DNA of 64,000 nt. Origin: Sycon ciliatum (Eukaryota > Porifera > Calcarea > Leucosolenida > Sycettidae). The position numbers and the translations under genes are program-made. The stretch covers positions 460,278 to 524,277 of the forward strand of contig NC_088643.1 in assembly GCF_964019385.1 (NCBI RefSeq). The letters run 5' to 3'. This document shows positions 24,051 to 49,544 of the stretch, piece after piece (the first letter of the stretch is position 1; each line of letters starts with the position of its first letter). The notes under the pieces are model-generated. The model made no database searches. It was not told the origin of the DNA and saw only the letters and a list, made by a program, of their open reading frames with translations.

Positions 24051-26573
24051 GAGGTACACGCAGAAACGGGTAAGAAGGCATGTTAGATGTCATAGTGTAA
24101 GATGTACATCGCTACACAGACATGAAGAGCTGGAATGCAAACCTTGATCAATTCATTTCATCACCTTTCGGATAATGGCCAAAAAAGGATTCATTATAAT
24201 TATGTGAAGTTTGTATCTAAATCCAAATTTGGGTCCCAGTTTTGAAATGGTATTTTGAATGTGAAATTTGGCTCCTAGACCTTTTGATCACGCTCAGCTG
24301 AAAACCTGATTTTCTCAGAGTTTATCTGGCTATGCATCTCAGCTCTTCACACTTGCATGGCTGGAGTGTCGTGTCATGCCTCACATCATATCATCACTTG
24401 CATGGCTAGAGTGTTGTGTCAGGCCTCACATCATATCATTCGTGAATGAACGCCTAGGAAAGGGCAGGCAATGACTTTGGAAGTGGAAACGAATCTACTT
24501 GGTTCCAAATAAAAGGTACTTCTGGGATTCACAGATGCCAAACCAGGCCACTAACAGTAAGCAGCAGCAGCAGCAACAGCAGCATAGCCAGAGTGTAATG
24601 CATACACTGTGACCACCTGTGCACAGCCTGGCGGTGGGATAGCATAGTGCTGGACTCCTCTTGTCTGACATGTTTACCATGGTAACCAGCAGGACTGTGC
24701 TCACAAGCCACTGTACGCACTATGTATCATCAAGAGTACAGGTCTACCCCCTCGTTAGTAGACAAGCCAGGCGAGGGGGGGGGGGGGTCACAATTGCTGT
24801 CTTTTATGGAGTATTAGAGAGGTTCTGCAATACGTAAAGTTGAGCAACTTTACGTTTATAGTGGGCGGGAAAAATCGGTGAATTTGCGAGTTTGCATTCC
24901 ACTTACGGAAAGTTGTCTACGTAGAGTACGTAGATAGGGCTCTGATAACGTAGGTGCTCCGTAAGTGGATTGGGGTACAAATTTATGACTCTTTCCCCAG
25001 GTCGATCCGGTCGTACACTGCCGCGTTCGGAATTGCCAAGGGCAGCTACGTTATTTGAAAACTTCGTATGAAGGAACACAGATCCGCATGCAGTTTACGT
25101 AAGACTTTCCGTAGATCGACTACGTTTTTTACCAACGTAATTGCGTTATGCGGAACCTCTCTATGATCTACCCTCCTGACTCGCATGTATGCATTTGAGG
25201 CGTCTGGGGATTTTGGACCGTTGTCTACTAATAAGAGTTGTCTTGTAACCGATACCGTACTACAAATGACCTGTACATGTACATGTACATGTACATGGAA
25301 CCCAGAGTGTGCAGGTCTGATGGGTTGCTGTCACGGCGAAACTCCGGGATTACATCATTTTAGTGATATAGTGCGTAAGTAAAAAGTAAAGTAAAGTTTG
25401 CACGTCCGCGTTACCACCGGCTATACAATTGCGTTGAGAAACACAACCAGCTTCACTTAGGAAGTTTCGCATGTGCCAGGCCACCACCATGCCTGTGCTA
25501 CCAGGGTGGCAGATGCAGCGCCTAACGGCGAGGGTGAGGTGGTAAGTCTCACAACCAATGCCCGACAAGGGGGCTAACCTCGTTAGCTGCATCCATGTTA
25601 CCCTCACTCCGAGTAGTGAGTACCCAGTTGCGTACAAGCGGGATTCAAGCAGGTATCTTTCTGCTCAACAGCAGCTCAGTTGTACGCACTACCCAACTTC
25701 CCGCCTCACATCTACACCAAATATGACACCAGATACGACGGAATCCCGTAATTTCGCCGTGCCACACACCGATGCAGAAAAAAGTCACAAGCTGTACACT
25801 CCGGGTTTCATGTACTCCTGGTATCATCGAGAGTCCATAACCAAGAGTAGGCAACTGTCATCTCTTGTCTATGGGCCAGATGCACGGCGCGCTGACTTCA
25901 TGACATCATGCAGCTATATGTACGTACATCGTGTGGACTTTGGTACACGAGTGCAGGGCGAGATGCTGGACAGCTATGGAGTGGAGGCAACATGCCGTGC
26001 TGCTCACAGTCCCTGACCCATGACTACAGATGCATACTCTTGTTGGCATCAGTTGCAGGTGAATGAAATGTCTGATAAGCTGAAAAGAATTTCCACATTA
26101 AACATGAAATGTTTGATGCGGAACAATAATAAACGATTTTATTACCATTCTAGGTCTGGTACATACGTATGCAACAACTCCATTCAAAGCTCGACATCAC
26201 CATTGACCGGTGGTCACGGATCTGTAGTTACATTATTTTTGCAACTGGGAAATAAAAATGTGAATCTGTACGACATGTCGACAGTGTCTAATGGATATTG
26301 TACCCCTAGGTAACATTTCTGCAAGGTGAGAGGCATAGAAAGTGTGGTGCGCTTACCTGCTAATACAAATGATCCTATACAGGAAATGAATCCCGAGAGG
26401 AAGGAGTTAAACGGGAAAGTTCCGACAAGGCAGCAATAACAGAATTGCAGCACTCCGGTCAGCACAATGTATGCCAAATAGCAGTCGATCAGTTTCAGGC
26501 GCTGAGACGTGTGAGATGAATATTCATCCCAAAATGAAGTTACTACTCCAGTAATACTCTGTACTGATGCCAT
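23819..26573 (-). CDS. DAD1: DAD1-like oligosaccharyltransferase subunit, copy B
   Basis: Two exons on the minus strand: 26357-26573 (ATG at 26573-26571) and 23819-23949 (stop 23819-23821). They join in phase 1 (GCA G|gtaagc ... cacag|TA TGT) to give 115 residues; human DAD1 has 113. DAD1 is a small ER membrane subunit of the oligosaccharyltransferase that N-glycosylates nascent proteins. The signature [17 protein letters not shown] is intact, as are [25 protein letters not shown] and the C-terminal HLVAMNFLG. Hydrophobic segments around [36 protein letters not shown] and [13 protein letters not shown] fit three membrane helices. The N-terminus has a 3-residue insertion and diverges ([15 protein letters not shown]) compared with copy A. 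Confidence 0.9.
23981..24050. repeat. (CA)n tract beside DAD1-B exon 2
   Basis: CACA-rich sequence just upstream (gene sense) of the exon 2 acceptor. A similar CACA/GACA tract lies in the same place beside copy A exon 2 (28690-28747), a trace of the duplication. Confidence 0.8.
24815..25163. mobile_element. MITE in DAD1-B intron
   Basis: TAGAGAGGTTCTGCAATACG at the left is mirrored by TTATGCGGAACCTCTCTA at the right. The outer TA may be the target duplication. The 349-bp interior holds several ACGTA(A/G)-type motifs and no gene. Confidence 0.75.
25164..26356. other. Rest of DAD1-B intron
   Basis: No exon or gene recognised. It contains a (TGTACA)n stretch near 25272-25297. Confidence 0.4.
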
Positions 26574-27068
26574 TCTCACGGATCCACAGATCAAAGAAAC
26601 AAAATTAGATTATTGAGGACTTGATCCAAGCTATCCCAAAAATTAGCACCAATTGTTTCGGTGTTGGTATGTCTCGTCGTCGCAGCTCCCGTTCGCAGAG
26701 ATCGTGTCACTTGAAGTTTGTTGTACACGTCACGAGGCTGAACGCCATTTTCCGTCATACGTCATCATCAGACAGTAGCAAAAAACTATGCGCGAGACGA
26801 CGGCGCGCCGTGCGCGAGGGCTACATGGCCGCGTGATTGGCTGTTGTTCTCTTTCCATTGTTTCTTGCTACAACGTACAACTATACTTGGTACGGTACAA
26901 GTAAAAAATAATAAGATTGTTGTTGATAGTCTTTGGCAAGTTTGAGTCGTGTCAAGAAGTCAGGTAGGATTCAGTACTAGGCAGTAGTGGAACCGTCAAC
27001 GTGAGTGGTAGTCTCTGCCGATTTTTGAGGGTATATGGATTTGGTGTGCAAATGGCTTGCTGTGATTT
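26574..27068. other. Upstream region of DAD1 copy B
   Basis: The 5' side of copy B. It contains CGCCATTTT (about 26740) and an inverted CCAAT (ATTGG, about 26837). No gene is seen. CGCCATTTT also occurs upstream of copy A (about 30630). Confidence 0.3.
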
Positions 27069-27123
27069 ACCTTTGATACAACATCCAGTGCTGTGTCCCA
27101 GCACTGAATGTTGTATCAAAGGT
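27069..27123. repeat. Compact hairpin, 25-bp arms
   Basis: ACCTTTGATACAACATCCAG, continuing to TGCTG, pairs with its complement across a 5-nt loop, with one mismatch. Confidence 0.8.
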
Positions 27124-28551
27124 ACGACCTCGTAGCACGTGCTAAACCTAAACAACTACTTGTTACTTCAAAAATTGACTTCGGTCTTTGGGAGTCTGTG
27201 AGAGAAACCCTCCGATCGTGCCGTTGTGACAGATTCCAGGGCCACGTCGAGGGGCCCTATACCACCACCCATGGCTGCTTCTGGACTTTTTTAGGTTTGG
27301 ATCCAGCGCACGGACGGGCAAGAAAATGTGAAAAAATTGTAAATGCATTTTTTTGGCTTCTGGGCCCTCGAGTGGCAAGATCTGGAGTGTGTGGTGAAAA
27401 TTGCACTCAAATCAGAGAGACACCAAAGTTTATAATTATAATAATATACTGTCCTATTGAGCGTTGAGAATGTTGAGAATGAGTGAGAATCAGGGAGTCG
27501 TATATACTGTACCCGGTATCATGATACGACTACCTGATGAGAATCGTTACCTTTGGTACACGTAAACTACATGTAGTCAATTTTGGGACATCGTTTTAAA
27601 TGCACTTGGTTAGAATAATGGCTTTTACAGTACATGTACTACAAAATGCTAGCACTCCAGAGTGGAGGTTGCCAAAATACGAGATACATGCTCTGTAAGT
27701 TCATCATAAAACAAGTTCGGGGCAAGACTTGGGGCACAAGCACCCAGGGGTTATCGTGGTTATGGGCTATGCATGTTACATCACACGGGTACTTTTGAAA
27801 TATTTGAGGAGTTTTTACATTTGAGCTGTGCTTTGCCGCTTGGAAGTTGGACTGCATAATAGTGCACACAGATTATGATCTCTTGCTGGTGCACACGTCT
27901 ACTGTTAGACCACATGTTTTATAGTCAATTGTTAGTGATGTGAAATGAATTATGGTTATCAAAAACGGCAAACAGATGTACATACATGACTGTACTATTC
28001 AAGATGTGACGAATCATGGGGATCACCTTGAATCACCGTGCTGCATAGATAGACTAGACATGCTTCGGACGCAATAGCACTTGACCAGGGAGTCATAAAA
28101 TAACGGTATTTTACGACTCCCAGTTGTTGACACACAGCACAGCCATTTTGGCAGCAGACCGCTACTGGCGTGGACGTTGGAATCCGTTGAGAAGTCCAGC
28201 GGCCACGGGGCGCTGGCCTTGCAGCCGCGAGCACTGCTGGTCCATGTTTACAACGGGTATGTGAAGTACAGTGAAGTATAGTGAAGTACAGTGAAGTACA
28301 GTGAAGTACAGTGCATGTACGCGCTAAAGGCAGTAAAGCCAGGCACTGGCCTCGGTCATCCCATCGGATTTCAATGTCCACGCCAGTAGTATCTAGGTTG
28401 CGGGTCATTATCCTCACGATAAAATTATGTCGTAAAATGGTTGTCTATTGTATTGTGTTATGAAGCAGATTTGTGTCAATGCACAAGAACATGAAATAGA
28501 ACTCCTTTATGAAATTAAACAGCTAAAACAGTCGTGTAGATAAATCATAGC
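27124..28551. other. Intergenic space between the DAD1 copies
   Basis: Contains two mini-palindromes (about 27491-27540 and 28085-28122) and a second copy of the dispersed repeat seen at 310-730. GAAGTACAGT-type units at 28262-28312 are tandem. No gene recognised. Confidence 0.4.
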
Positions 28552-30487
28552 TTAACCCAAGAAGTTCATGGTAACAAGATGAAGGACACAGTGAGCGAAA
28601 ATGAAGTCACCGAAAGCGCGCTGCGCAGAGATGCCCGTGAATTGCTCCTTGTTGGCGGGGTTGGACTGGACGCGAAGACATACTGTGCGCACAAAGACAC
28701 ATACACAGATACATGCAGACAGACAGACAGACAGACACACACACACAGAAGGCAAACCCGAAACAAAGTTCATCACGGATGGCGGACATTGAAAGACTCG
28801 TGTTTGTTTGTGACAACATGCAACATACGAGGGGAAGTGGTGCTGGTCATTTTGGAAGTTACATATATTTTCACAAATTTTCGGTGTACTTTTATTTTCG
28901 GTACTTTCAGTGCATCTGTTGCATACCTACAATTTCATTACACCGAACAAACACTAACACATAATCCAATAGGGAACTGCTTCTCTGTACCTAAAATTTC
29001 TGTTCACCAACCTGGCCTTTTCCCCGCATACCGACAATATTGAGCACCGAAAATTTCTGAAAATAGAGTAGTTCCTGGTTATAAGTCGACCCCACTTCTC
29101 TATACACACATCACAACTGTTGGCAATCACGAGAAAACGTTCTCGGAACCTAACCACTTTCCTCCTTCGATTATTAAAACGCAGATGGCCGATAACATAC
29201 GATACCAAGAGTACATACCCCCCCCCAGAGCGTGCAACGCCTGATCCAGCTCTGCATAGGGTCTTGGTCGAGCGTAATTGGATCTTTGTGTCATAACACC
29301 GTACACATCTGAGGGGAACCCGGGGAGTCGCAGGGACTCTCGGATCAAAAACAACGGTGCCCTGCCTTGAGACTGGCCTGGCGCTGGTGTGGAGTGTACG
29401 CATGACATCAAAAGATCCAACTACAAGTACTAGTACGCTCGACCAAGACCCTATGCAGAGCTAGATGAGGCGTATACAGGATTAATTTTTGAATAAAAAG
29501 TCCAATGTTAGTAGTGCAAAGGCCATGCGGCATCCAGAACGGCAGCAGTACCGCATCTTCACAGACCCTGAACATTAGGCGAACTAGACTGCAGAGAGAC
29601 AACTTTCCTTGGGAGTGGTTAGATTGAGAGAAAAAAGAAGTGTCACTTCGATGTAGAGTTTTAGCAAACATCTACACATTACCCTGGCTCACTGCATAGT
29701 GTGATACCAAAGGCTACTAGTTTGCATGCCAGTAGGCCATTTGGGTAACGGTGTCTTGTCAAGCTTTTGTGTTCTATCTTACACTTAAACTGAGCGTTCT
29801 ATTTATTGCTGAATTTGGATTGTCTTTTTGCGTTGGTTCTTACTTTGGTTCCACGCAATTGACTTAATGAATAAACCCTTTCTCAAAGAGTGGAGGCCTC
29901 CGGTTCGATAGAGTGCTCAATGCGGAAGCAGAGCAGTAACACACGAGTCACAGAGTACCACGCGTCTGGATTGTTGTAACTAAAAGTTGTCTGAAGATTG
30001 CCATCTGGCATGAAACTTTTAGTTACAACAATCCAGACGCGTGGTACTCTGTGACTCGTGTGTAAACCCTTTCTCAACTATACGTATCATGATTGTACTG
30101 CTAGTACTTCAGTACATAATACTACATATACTGTAGTACGGTATCAGTGACACGGTCCGCATCAGTAACTGTTGACTTGTTGGTTACAAACCAAGAGACG
30201 TACATGTGCACAATATTATGACGGAGCTTGCTTGCTCCAAACACAATTTAGCTACTGTATGATATCACGGTCAAATTACCTGCTAGTACAAATGATCCGA
30301 CACACGAGATGAAGCCTGACAGGAACGAGTTGAATGGAAAGGTACCCACTAAACAGCAATAGAGAAATTGGACAATTCCCGTCACTATGATGTACGTAAG
30401 GTAAGCATCGATGATCTTCAGCCGCTGGGGAGTCTTGACAGAGTATTCCTCCAGGAAGCGAGATATCACGCCGGTAACTGATGCCAT
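28552..30487 (-). CDS. DAD1: DAD1 oligosaccharyltransferase subunit, copy A
   Basis: Two exons on the minus strand: 30280-30487 (ATG at 30487-30485) and 28552-28682 (stop 28552-28554). They join in phase 1 at the same codon as copy B (G|TA, valine) and give 112 residues. The protein is closer to the animal consensus than copy B: RFLEEY then TPQRLK at the N-terminus, [17 protein letters not shown] in the middle, and [25 protein letters not shown] and HLVTMNFLG at the end. Its role is the DAD1 subunit of the ER oligosaccharyltransferase. Its start lies 438 bp from the divergent HELLS start, so the two probably share a promoter. A perfect 48-bp foldback lies in its intron. Confidence 0.93.
29237..29473. 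mobile_element. TIR element in DAD1-A intron
   Basis: ACGCCTGATCCAGCTCTGCA, continuing to GGTCGAGCGTA, is mirrored at 29430-29473. Arms are about 40 bp with few mismatches. A nearby C-run (29219-29226) lies outside. Confidence 0.7.
29939..30063. repeat. Perfect 48-bp inverted repeat with 29-nt spacer
   Basis: 29939-29986 (starting ACACACGAGTCACAGAGTAC) is exactly complementary to 30016-30063. The 15-mer TAAACCCTTTCTCAA is present directly at 29872-29886 and 30063-30077, flanking the structure. Confidence 0.9.
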
Positions 30488-30925
30488 TTTCGCAAAGGAT
30501 AGTATTAGTAGACGATAAAATGAATTCAACAATGGAAGGAGAATGTAGGAAATAATTGTCGCCAGATTTGAGGACTTGATTGTGCTTTTGACTTCAGCTG
30601 ACGTCATCTCTGCTTGGGGTTCGAACGTTCGCCATTTTCAACACTTTCCTGTTTTTGTTGTTTCGTTTTGTGCAAAAACAAGAATTTTGGTCACCTTCCC
30701 AACTGGCGGGAAATGTCTTGGCAACGAGCTGATTGGCACGTGGCGTGGCGGGAAAGTTCACGTTGTTTTCGGGCATGGAACGCTGAGGAAAGCAGGTGCG
30801 CCCTGGTCGTTTGTCTGAAAGTCTGTTGGGGCTTGATCTTGCCTTGCGAAAGGACGTTTAGTTGCTTCCGAGGTTTGTGTTGTTTGGTTTGATCTGTGGT
30901 GTTGGGGATACTGCGAAAGCACACG
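30488..30925. promoter_or_regulatory. Shared DAD1-A / HELLS divergent promoter region
   Basis: 438 bp separate the two start codons. Visible motifs are a full palindromic CRE (TGACGTCA, 30599-30606), CGCCATTTT (about 30630), two E2F-like GGCGGGAAA sites (30705-30713 and 30747-30755), an inverted CCAAT (ATTGG, 30732-30736) and an E-box CACGTG (30737-30742). Mammalian HELLS is known to be E2F-responsive. Transcription start sites cannot be seen from sequence. Confidence 0.6.
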
Positions 30926-45500
<14,575 letters not shown>

Positions 45501-46346
45501 TATTGGCCTTTTCACAGCCCAGTTCCGTTCCATCCTTGCTGACTGTCCCACCGCGTAACTCCACAAACTCACCCATTGTCCCAGCTAGCAGTCCCACTAC
45601 CACACATTTTACACTGTTTTCAAGCTTCTTGTCAAGTGTGCAAAGAAGCTTCGTTTTTTTACCACATTCTAATGAGTTCCATCAATATTTGTATGAGTAC
45701 TTGGCAACTTCTACTGTACCCTGACTTTCGAATATACAATTGGGTCTAGAACTCTAGATGCTTTTAGATACAAATTCTGCTGCTGCTGCTGCTATCCCCG
45801 ACATGCTTTAGCCTGTAGTTATTTACTGAGATTTCCCACTGATCGTAGTCCTCCGGCTGAAGTATTTATTACGGCCCCGCACGCCTTCTGATCCTTCCGA
45901 TCATCACGTTGAACGAACTAGTAACTACCTTGGTGTAGTGTTTGTAGTTGTATCGACATGCCATTGCCATGGTAGTGTTGCTACACTCCAGAAAACAGAG
46001 TAGAAAATTAGTCAATAGCGCACTGCATGATCTAGAAAGACAGATGTCTCCTTTCTTTCTTTCTGAATTGTGTCCGTATATTTGACCCAATGCTCTTTCT
46101 GTTCACTGCTGCCTTACTTAAACACCGGCATCGCTCAGGTGCTGTGCGATTCATTCCGGCGTTGCTCCTGCTCCGCTTGCATTCCGTGATCTTGTGCTGC
46201 TCGCTATTTCTCGACTTTTTTTCAGAAATGACGACTGTTGTAAACATCCACTTGTTTTGTGTCCATCTGCGACGAACAAATTCCAGACCATCGATTCACT
46301 TGTACTTATGTTGTGGCCAGTGAGTTGTATAGAGGGTCTCAATAAA
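45501..46346 (+). other. Probable HELLS 3' untranslated region
   Basis: The stretch after the HELLS stop has no other gene. The first clear AATAAA is at 46341-46346. A small (TGC)n run is at 45779-45793. Confidence 0.35.
46341..46346 (+). terminator. Candidate poly(A) signal for HELLS
   Basis: Canonical AATAAA about 840 bp after the HELLS stop. Cleavage cannot be confirmed from sequence alone. Confidence 0.3.
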
Positions 46347-47193
46347 GGATGAGCTAGGGAGTTGTATAGAAGGTCTATACAACTCACTGATGTACAAGTA
46401 GTAGAATGTTACTCCCTGGTTGTGCATGATCGCCACGGCCGCTTGGCGCAGATAATTTTATTGCGATATGCTCGAAAGTTGTTGAAACTGGCTGAACCAT
46501 AATTATGAAGTTTATGGTAGGCAATTCCTGGAATCCTGCACTTCTTTATCCATATCAAGAGTGCATGTGTTATGGGTGGTTGATAATAATTCTGCCGATT
46601 TTCTACCTTCGTTATCCGCCAAGGGCTAAACAGCAATCGTGCATGGGGTCTGGTGAAATGTTCGTCAGGCCCCGTGCATTTTGCACTGCAGTGGTCCCTC
46701 TATAATCTGGCACCATTTGTGCTAAGGACGTTCTGCTGGATTAGAAAATCTGATATACTGCTGCAATGTGCATGAAAAGGACATTTTGGTAAACTAAAAA
46801 TTATGCTGGTCATTGTAGAGGGTGCTGGATTAATGAGGGAAGACTGTACACATTTTCGCCATGAATTTATCAAGGGAGTGCTGAGTGGTGAAATTAATTT
46901 CAGGACTCCCTGGTCTGAACAAAATCTCTTGGACAAAAAGAAGTCCAAACCTCACCCTCCTAATCCCACAACGTGTGTTTCAGGGATACCGTTTTTCTTT
47001 TGCTATGATCAGAACAAACGTGTTCAATACTTGGTAGGAGGAAGACCAGAATAGTGCACGCATTTCTATTTTGATGTAGAAACGCGGTTTTTGGAACACA
47101 GCTGATGAAGACAATATACGCAGGAATGTCCACGGCATGGCCAAACATGAGAATCCTGGATCTTGGAAGTGTAACTTCTCTGCACAAGTGGGT

Positions 47194-47489
47194 AAAGCCC
47201 GATTCACAATACAACTTTCTGCGACGCGACACGCGATTTGCGACAGTTGCGACAAGAAACTGCCTGCCGCAAGCTGTCGCAATGCACCTGTCGCAGAAGT
47301 TGAAGAAAGTTCAACTTTTGCGACAAGCGACATACACAAATGGAGTACAGTTTCGACCCTGGGTGCACGCGCATAGTACTACTTGTGCATGAGGATGTCG
47401 CAAACATGAAGAATATTGTGAACCGTGTGTCGCTGTCGCAGCTCGTCGCATGTCGCGTCGCAGAAAGTTGTATTGTGAATCGGCCTTAA
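47194..47489. mobile_element. MITE with ~34-bp TIRs
   Basis: CCCGATTCACAATACAACTT, continuing to TCTGCGACGCGAC, is mirrored at the right end (..GTTGTATTGTGAATCGGCC). The right flank is TTAA and the left is GTAA, so a piggyBac-type TTAA target is possible. TGTCGCA motifs repeat inside. Confidence 0.75.
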
Positions 47490-47884
47490 GGCAAAGTAGC
47501 AACAACAACCGTTCAACTACACGTCATATAGCTGGGTGCCAAGTAGTGGAGAAGAGCTAGGGCTGAGCAACGCACACAGAGCACACTTTGATACGACACA
47601 ATCACATGGGCGTAGTGGTTGAAGCGGAATGCAATCATTATTTCAACAAGCTACTCTTCATTAGAATATGAGGGAGGTCTGGCTCAATTTGATGTATTAA
47701 AAAAAACACATCTGACAACACCAATAACAACTGAACGTCGATTAAAGAGAGTAATTTATATATACGCTGCAGTCTGCAATAAAAGTATTTGCTAAAAACG
47801 AATAATTTAACACCCAGAACAAGGCAAGGCAAGGGAACATCCTAATTTCTAATGAAGACTAGTAGCAGTGGCGAGGCTTCCTGC

Positions 47885-48109
47885 AGCTTCCTTCATAGGA
47901 AGAGGTTGCTAGAGCAGACCCGCTCTTTCCTCACTCTGCAACACTATCGACCTCGTTAATCAATCAGTTATTACAACGTTTCGGCATACCTGATGAGGGC
48001 AAATTGCCGAAACGTTGTAATAACTGGTTGAAAAACGAGTTGGATAGTGTTTACAGAGTGAGTGGCAAAGAGTGGGTATGCTCTAGACACCTCTTCCTAT
48101 GAATGAAGC
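47885..48109. mobile_element. Large imperfect foldback (~110-bp arms)
   Basis: The left half from GCTTCCTTCATAGGAAGAGG to TTATTACAACGTTTCGGCA is complementary to the right half from TGCCGAAACGTTGTAATAAC to TCTTCCTATGAATGAAGC, with scattered mismatches. The central spacer is about 20 nt. Confidence 0.75.
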
Positions 48110-48529
48110 ATAATTATGTACAAAGCAGGAACACATTGCCAACCGGGCGAAGCAGCAGAGCGTGAAAAGCACGAAAATTCAACAGCAAAAAGAAGACTGC
48201 TATGTACAGCAAATGGCATTCATCAAACAGGTGGTGGCTTCCATGTACATGAATGCATACCGCCTCGTTGAGTCTGTGCAACCAGGAGAAGTCCGGGCTG
48301 TCTCGTATAGTCTACACAACACACACACCTTGTAATGTTTGTACACATGTATGAGGGGTCGTTAGCACATCAAATATGACAGAAACCGTATGATAGAACC
48401 AAAATACAAGTATAAAAGCGTTCAATGCACCAACAAGGTGTTGAGTGTAATGTTGTATATGACCCGGGTTGGCTACGCTAAGACGTAAATAAACTCTGAC
48501 ATGCGCTTGCACGCACACGCGGGTCAAAG

Positions 48530-48646
48530 CACACACCACACACACGTACACACAGTTACACACGTACACACACATGTACACACAGTTACACACGTACACA
48601 CAGTTACACACGTACACACATGTACACACACGTACACACACACACA
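48530..48646. repeat. CA-rich tandem tract (ACACAGTTACACACGT)
   Basis: Imperfect repeats of ACACAGTTACACACGT and ACATGTACAC run up to the UBE2G2 stop codon, probably the start of its 3' UTR. Confidence 0.8.
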
Positions 48647-48650
48647 GTCG

Positions 48651-49544
48651 CTACAGGCCCAGGGAGAGCCTCACCAGGTCCTGTGCCAGCACCCTATACC
48701 GCTCCGGGTCGTCTCGGTAGACTTTAGACGCATCCACGTTGGCACTACTCTCAATGTTCGGCTCAGCCAACATGCTGACAACAGAGAGAAGGATTTTCTC
48801 CACAGACTGCACGGGACTCCATCGTTCTAAATGACTCTCGTAACCCAGTGGATCATCGCCCGGGGCGTGTAAGATCGAGATGCACACCTCTCCGTCCGGG
48901 AACACATTCGGATGGAAGATGCGCGTGTTAAACTTCATCTTCGGCGGCTCCATCGGGTAGTCCTTTGGGAAGCTGAGCGTGGCCGAGAATACACCATCCT
49001 CGTACGCAGTTCCTTCAGGACCAACGATCACCGCTTCCCACTCAAAGAGATTGTCCTCACTTTTCGGACCAGCAATGACACCTTCGGGCGGATTTCTTGT
49101 GATCTCTGAAAATTGGAAAGGAAACACACAGGTTGTGCACAGGTTTAGGATAGAAAGAGTAGAATAATGCCATTAAAACTGAACACGCACAGGTTTTGTA
49201 CAGGTTGCACGCTCTTTGTTTATGGACTCTTGATATGTGGTTTCAAATGATGTACACGACGGCTGGCGGGATGATGTCCTTATCAGGAACATGATCATTG
49301 ACTGTATGCAAACACCTGGCTAGAGGTTTTTATCCAGAGGTGGTCGGGTATTATACCAGTTGTACTCATGATCGTTGAAACTGAACACTAAACATTGACA
49401 AAAAAAGACCTTGCCATTTTTTACTGTCGTTGTTTGTGTTCATGAACCAGTTCGTAAGCACACCTATTCATCAAGCTTTTGGCTTTTGTTGCTGGACAGA
49501 AGATACTTACGTTTGTACTCAGCCAACAGTCGTCTCATAGCCAT
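48651..49544 (-). CDS. UBE2G2: Ubiquitin-conjugating enzyme E2 G2
   Basis: Two exons on the minus strand: 49511-49544 (ATG at 49544-49542; donor C|GTAAGT) and 48651-49105 (acceptor TTTTCAG; stop 48651-48653), giving 162 residues (human 165). UBE2G2/Ubc7 accepts ubiquitin from E1 on its active cysteine and works with ER ligases in ER-associated degradation. Visible are LLAEYKQITRNPPEG, HPN (76-78), the catalytic Cys86 in VCISILH, and the acidic insertion APGDDPLGYESHLERW that marks the G/Ubc7 class. RWSPVQSVEKILLSVVSML and a C-terminal LSLGL, like the human LGL end, complete the fold. A second ATG two codons in could also serve as start. I see no defect. Confidence 0.95.

Larger units (their letters stand above)
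46347..48650. other. Intergenic space between HELLS and UBE2G2
   Basis: No gene recognised. It holds a TIR element, a large foldback and a CA/TACA-rich tract (48530-48646) that reaches the UBE2G2 stop codon. Confidence 0.5.

Noticed and set aside
47137-47376. 79-residue frame KARFTIQLSATRHAICDSC...
   Set aside because: It lies almost entirely in the 47194-47489 MITE and includes its TIR.
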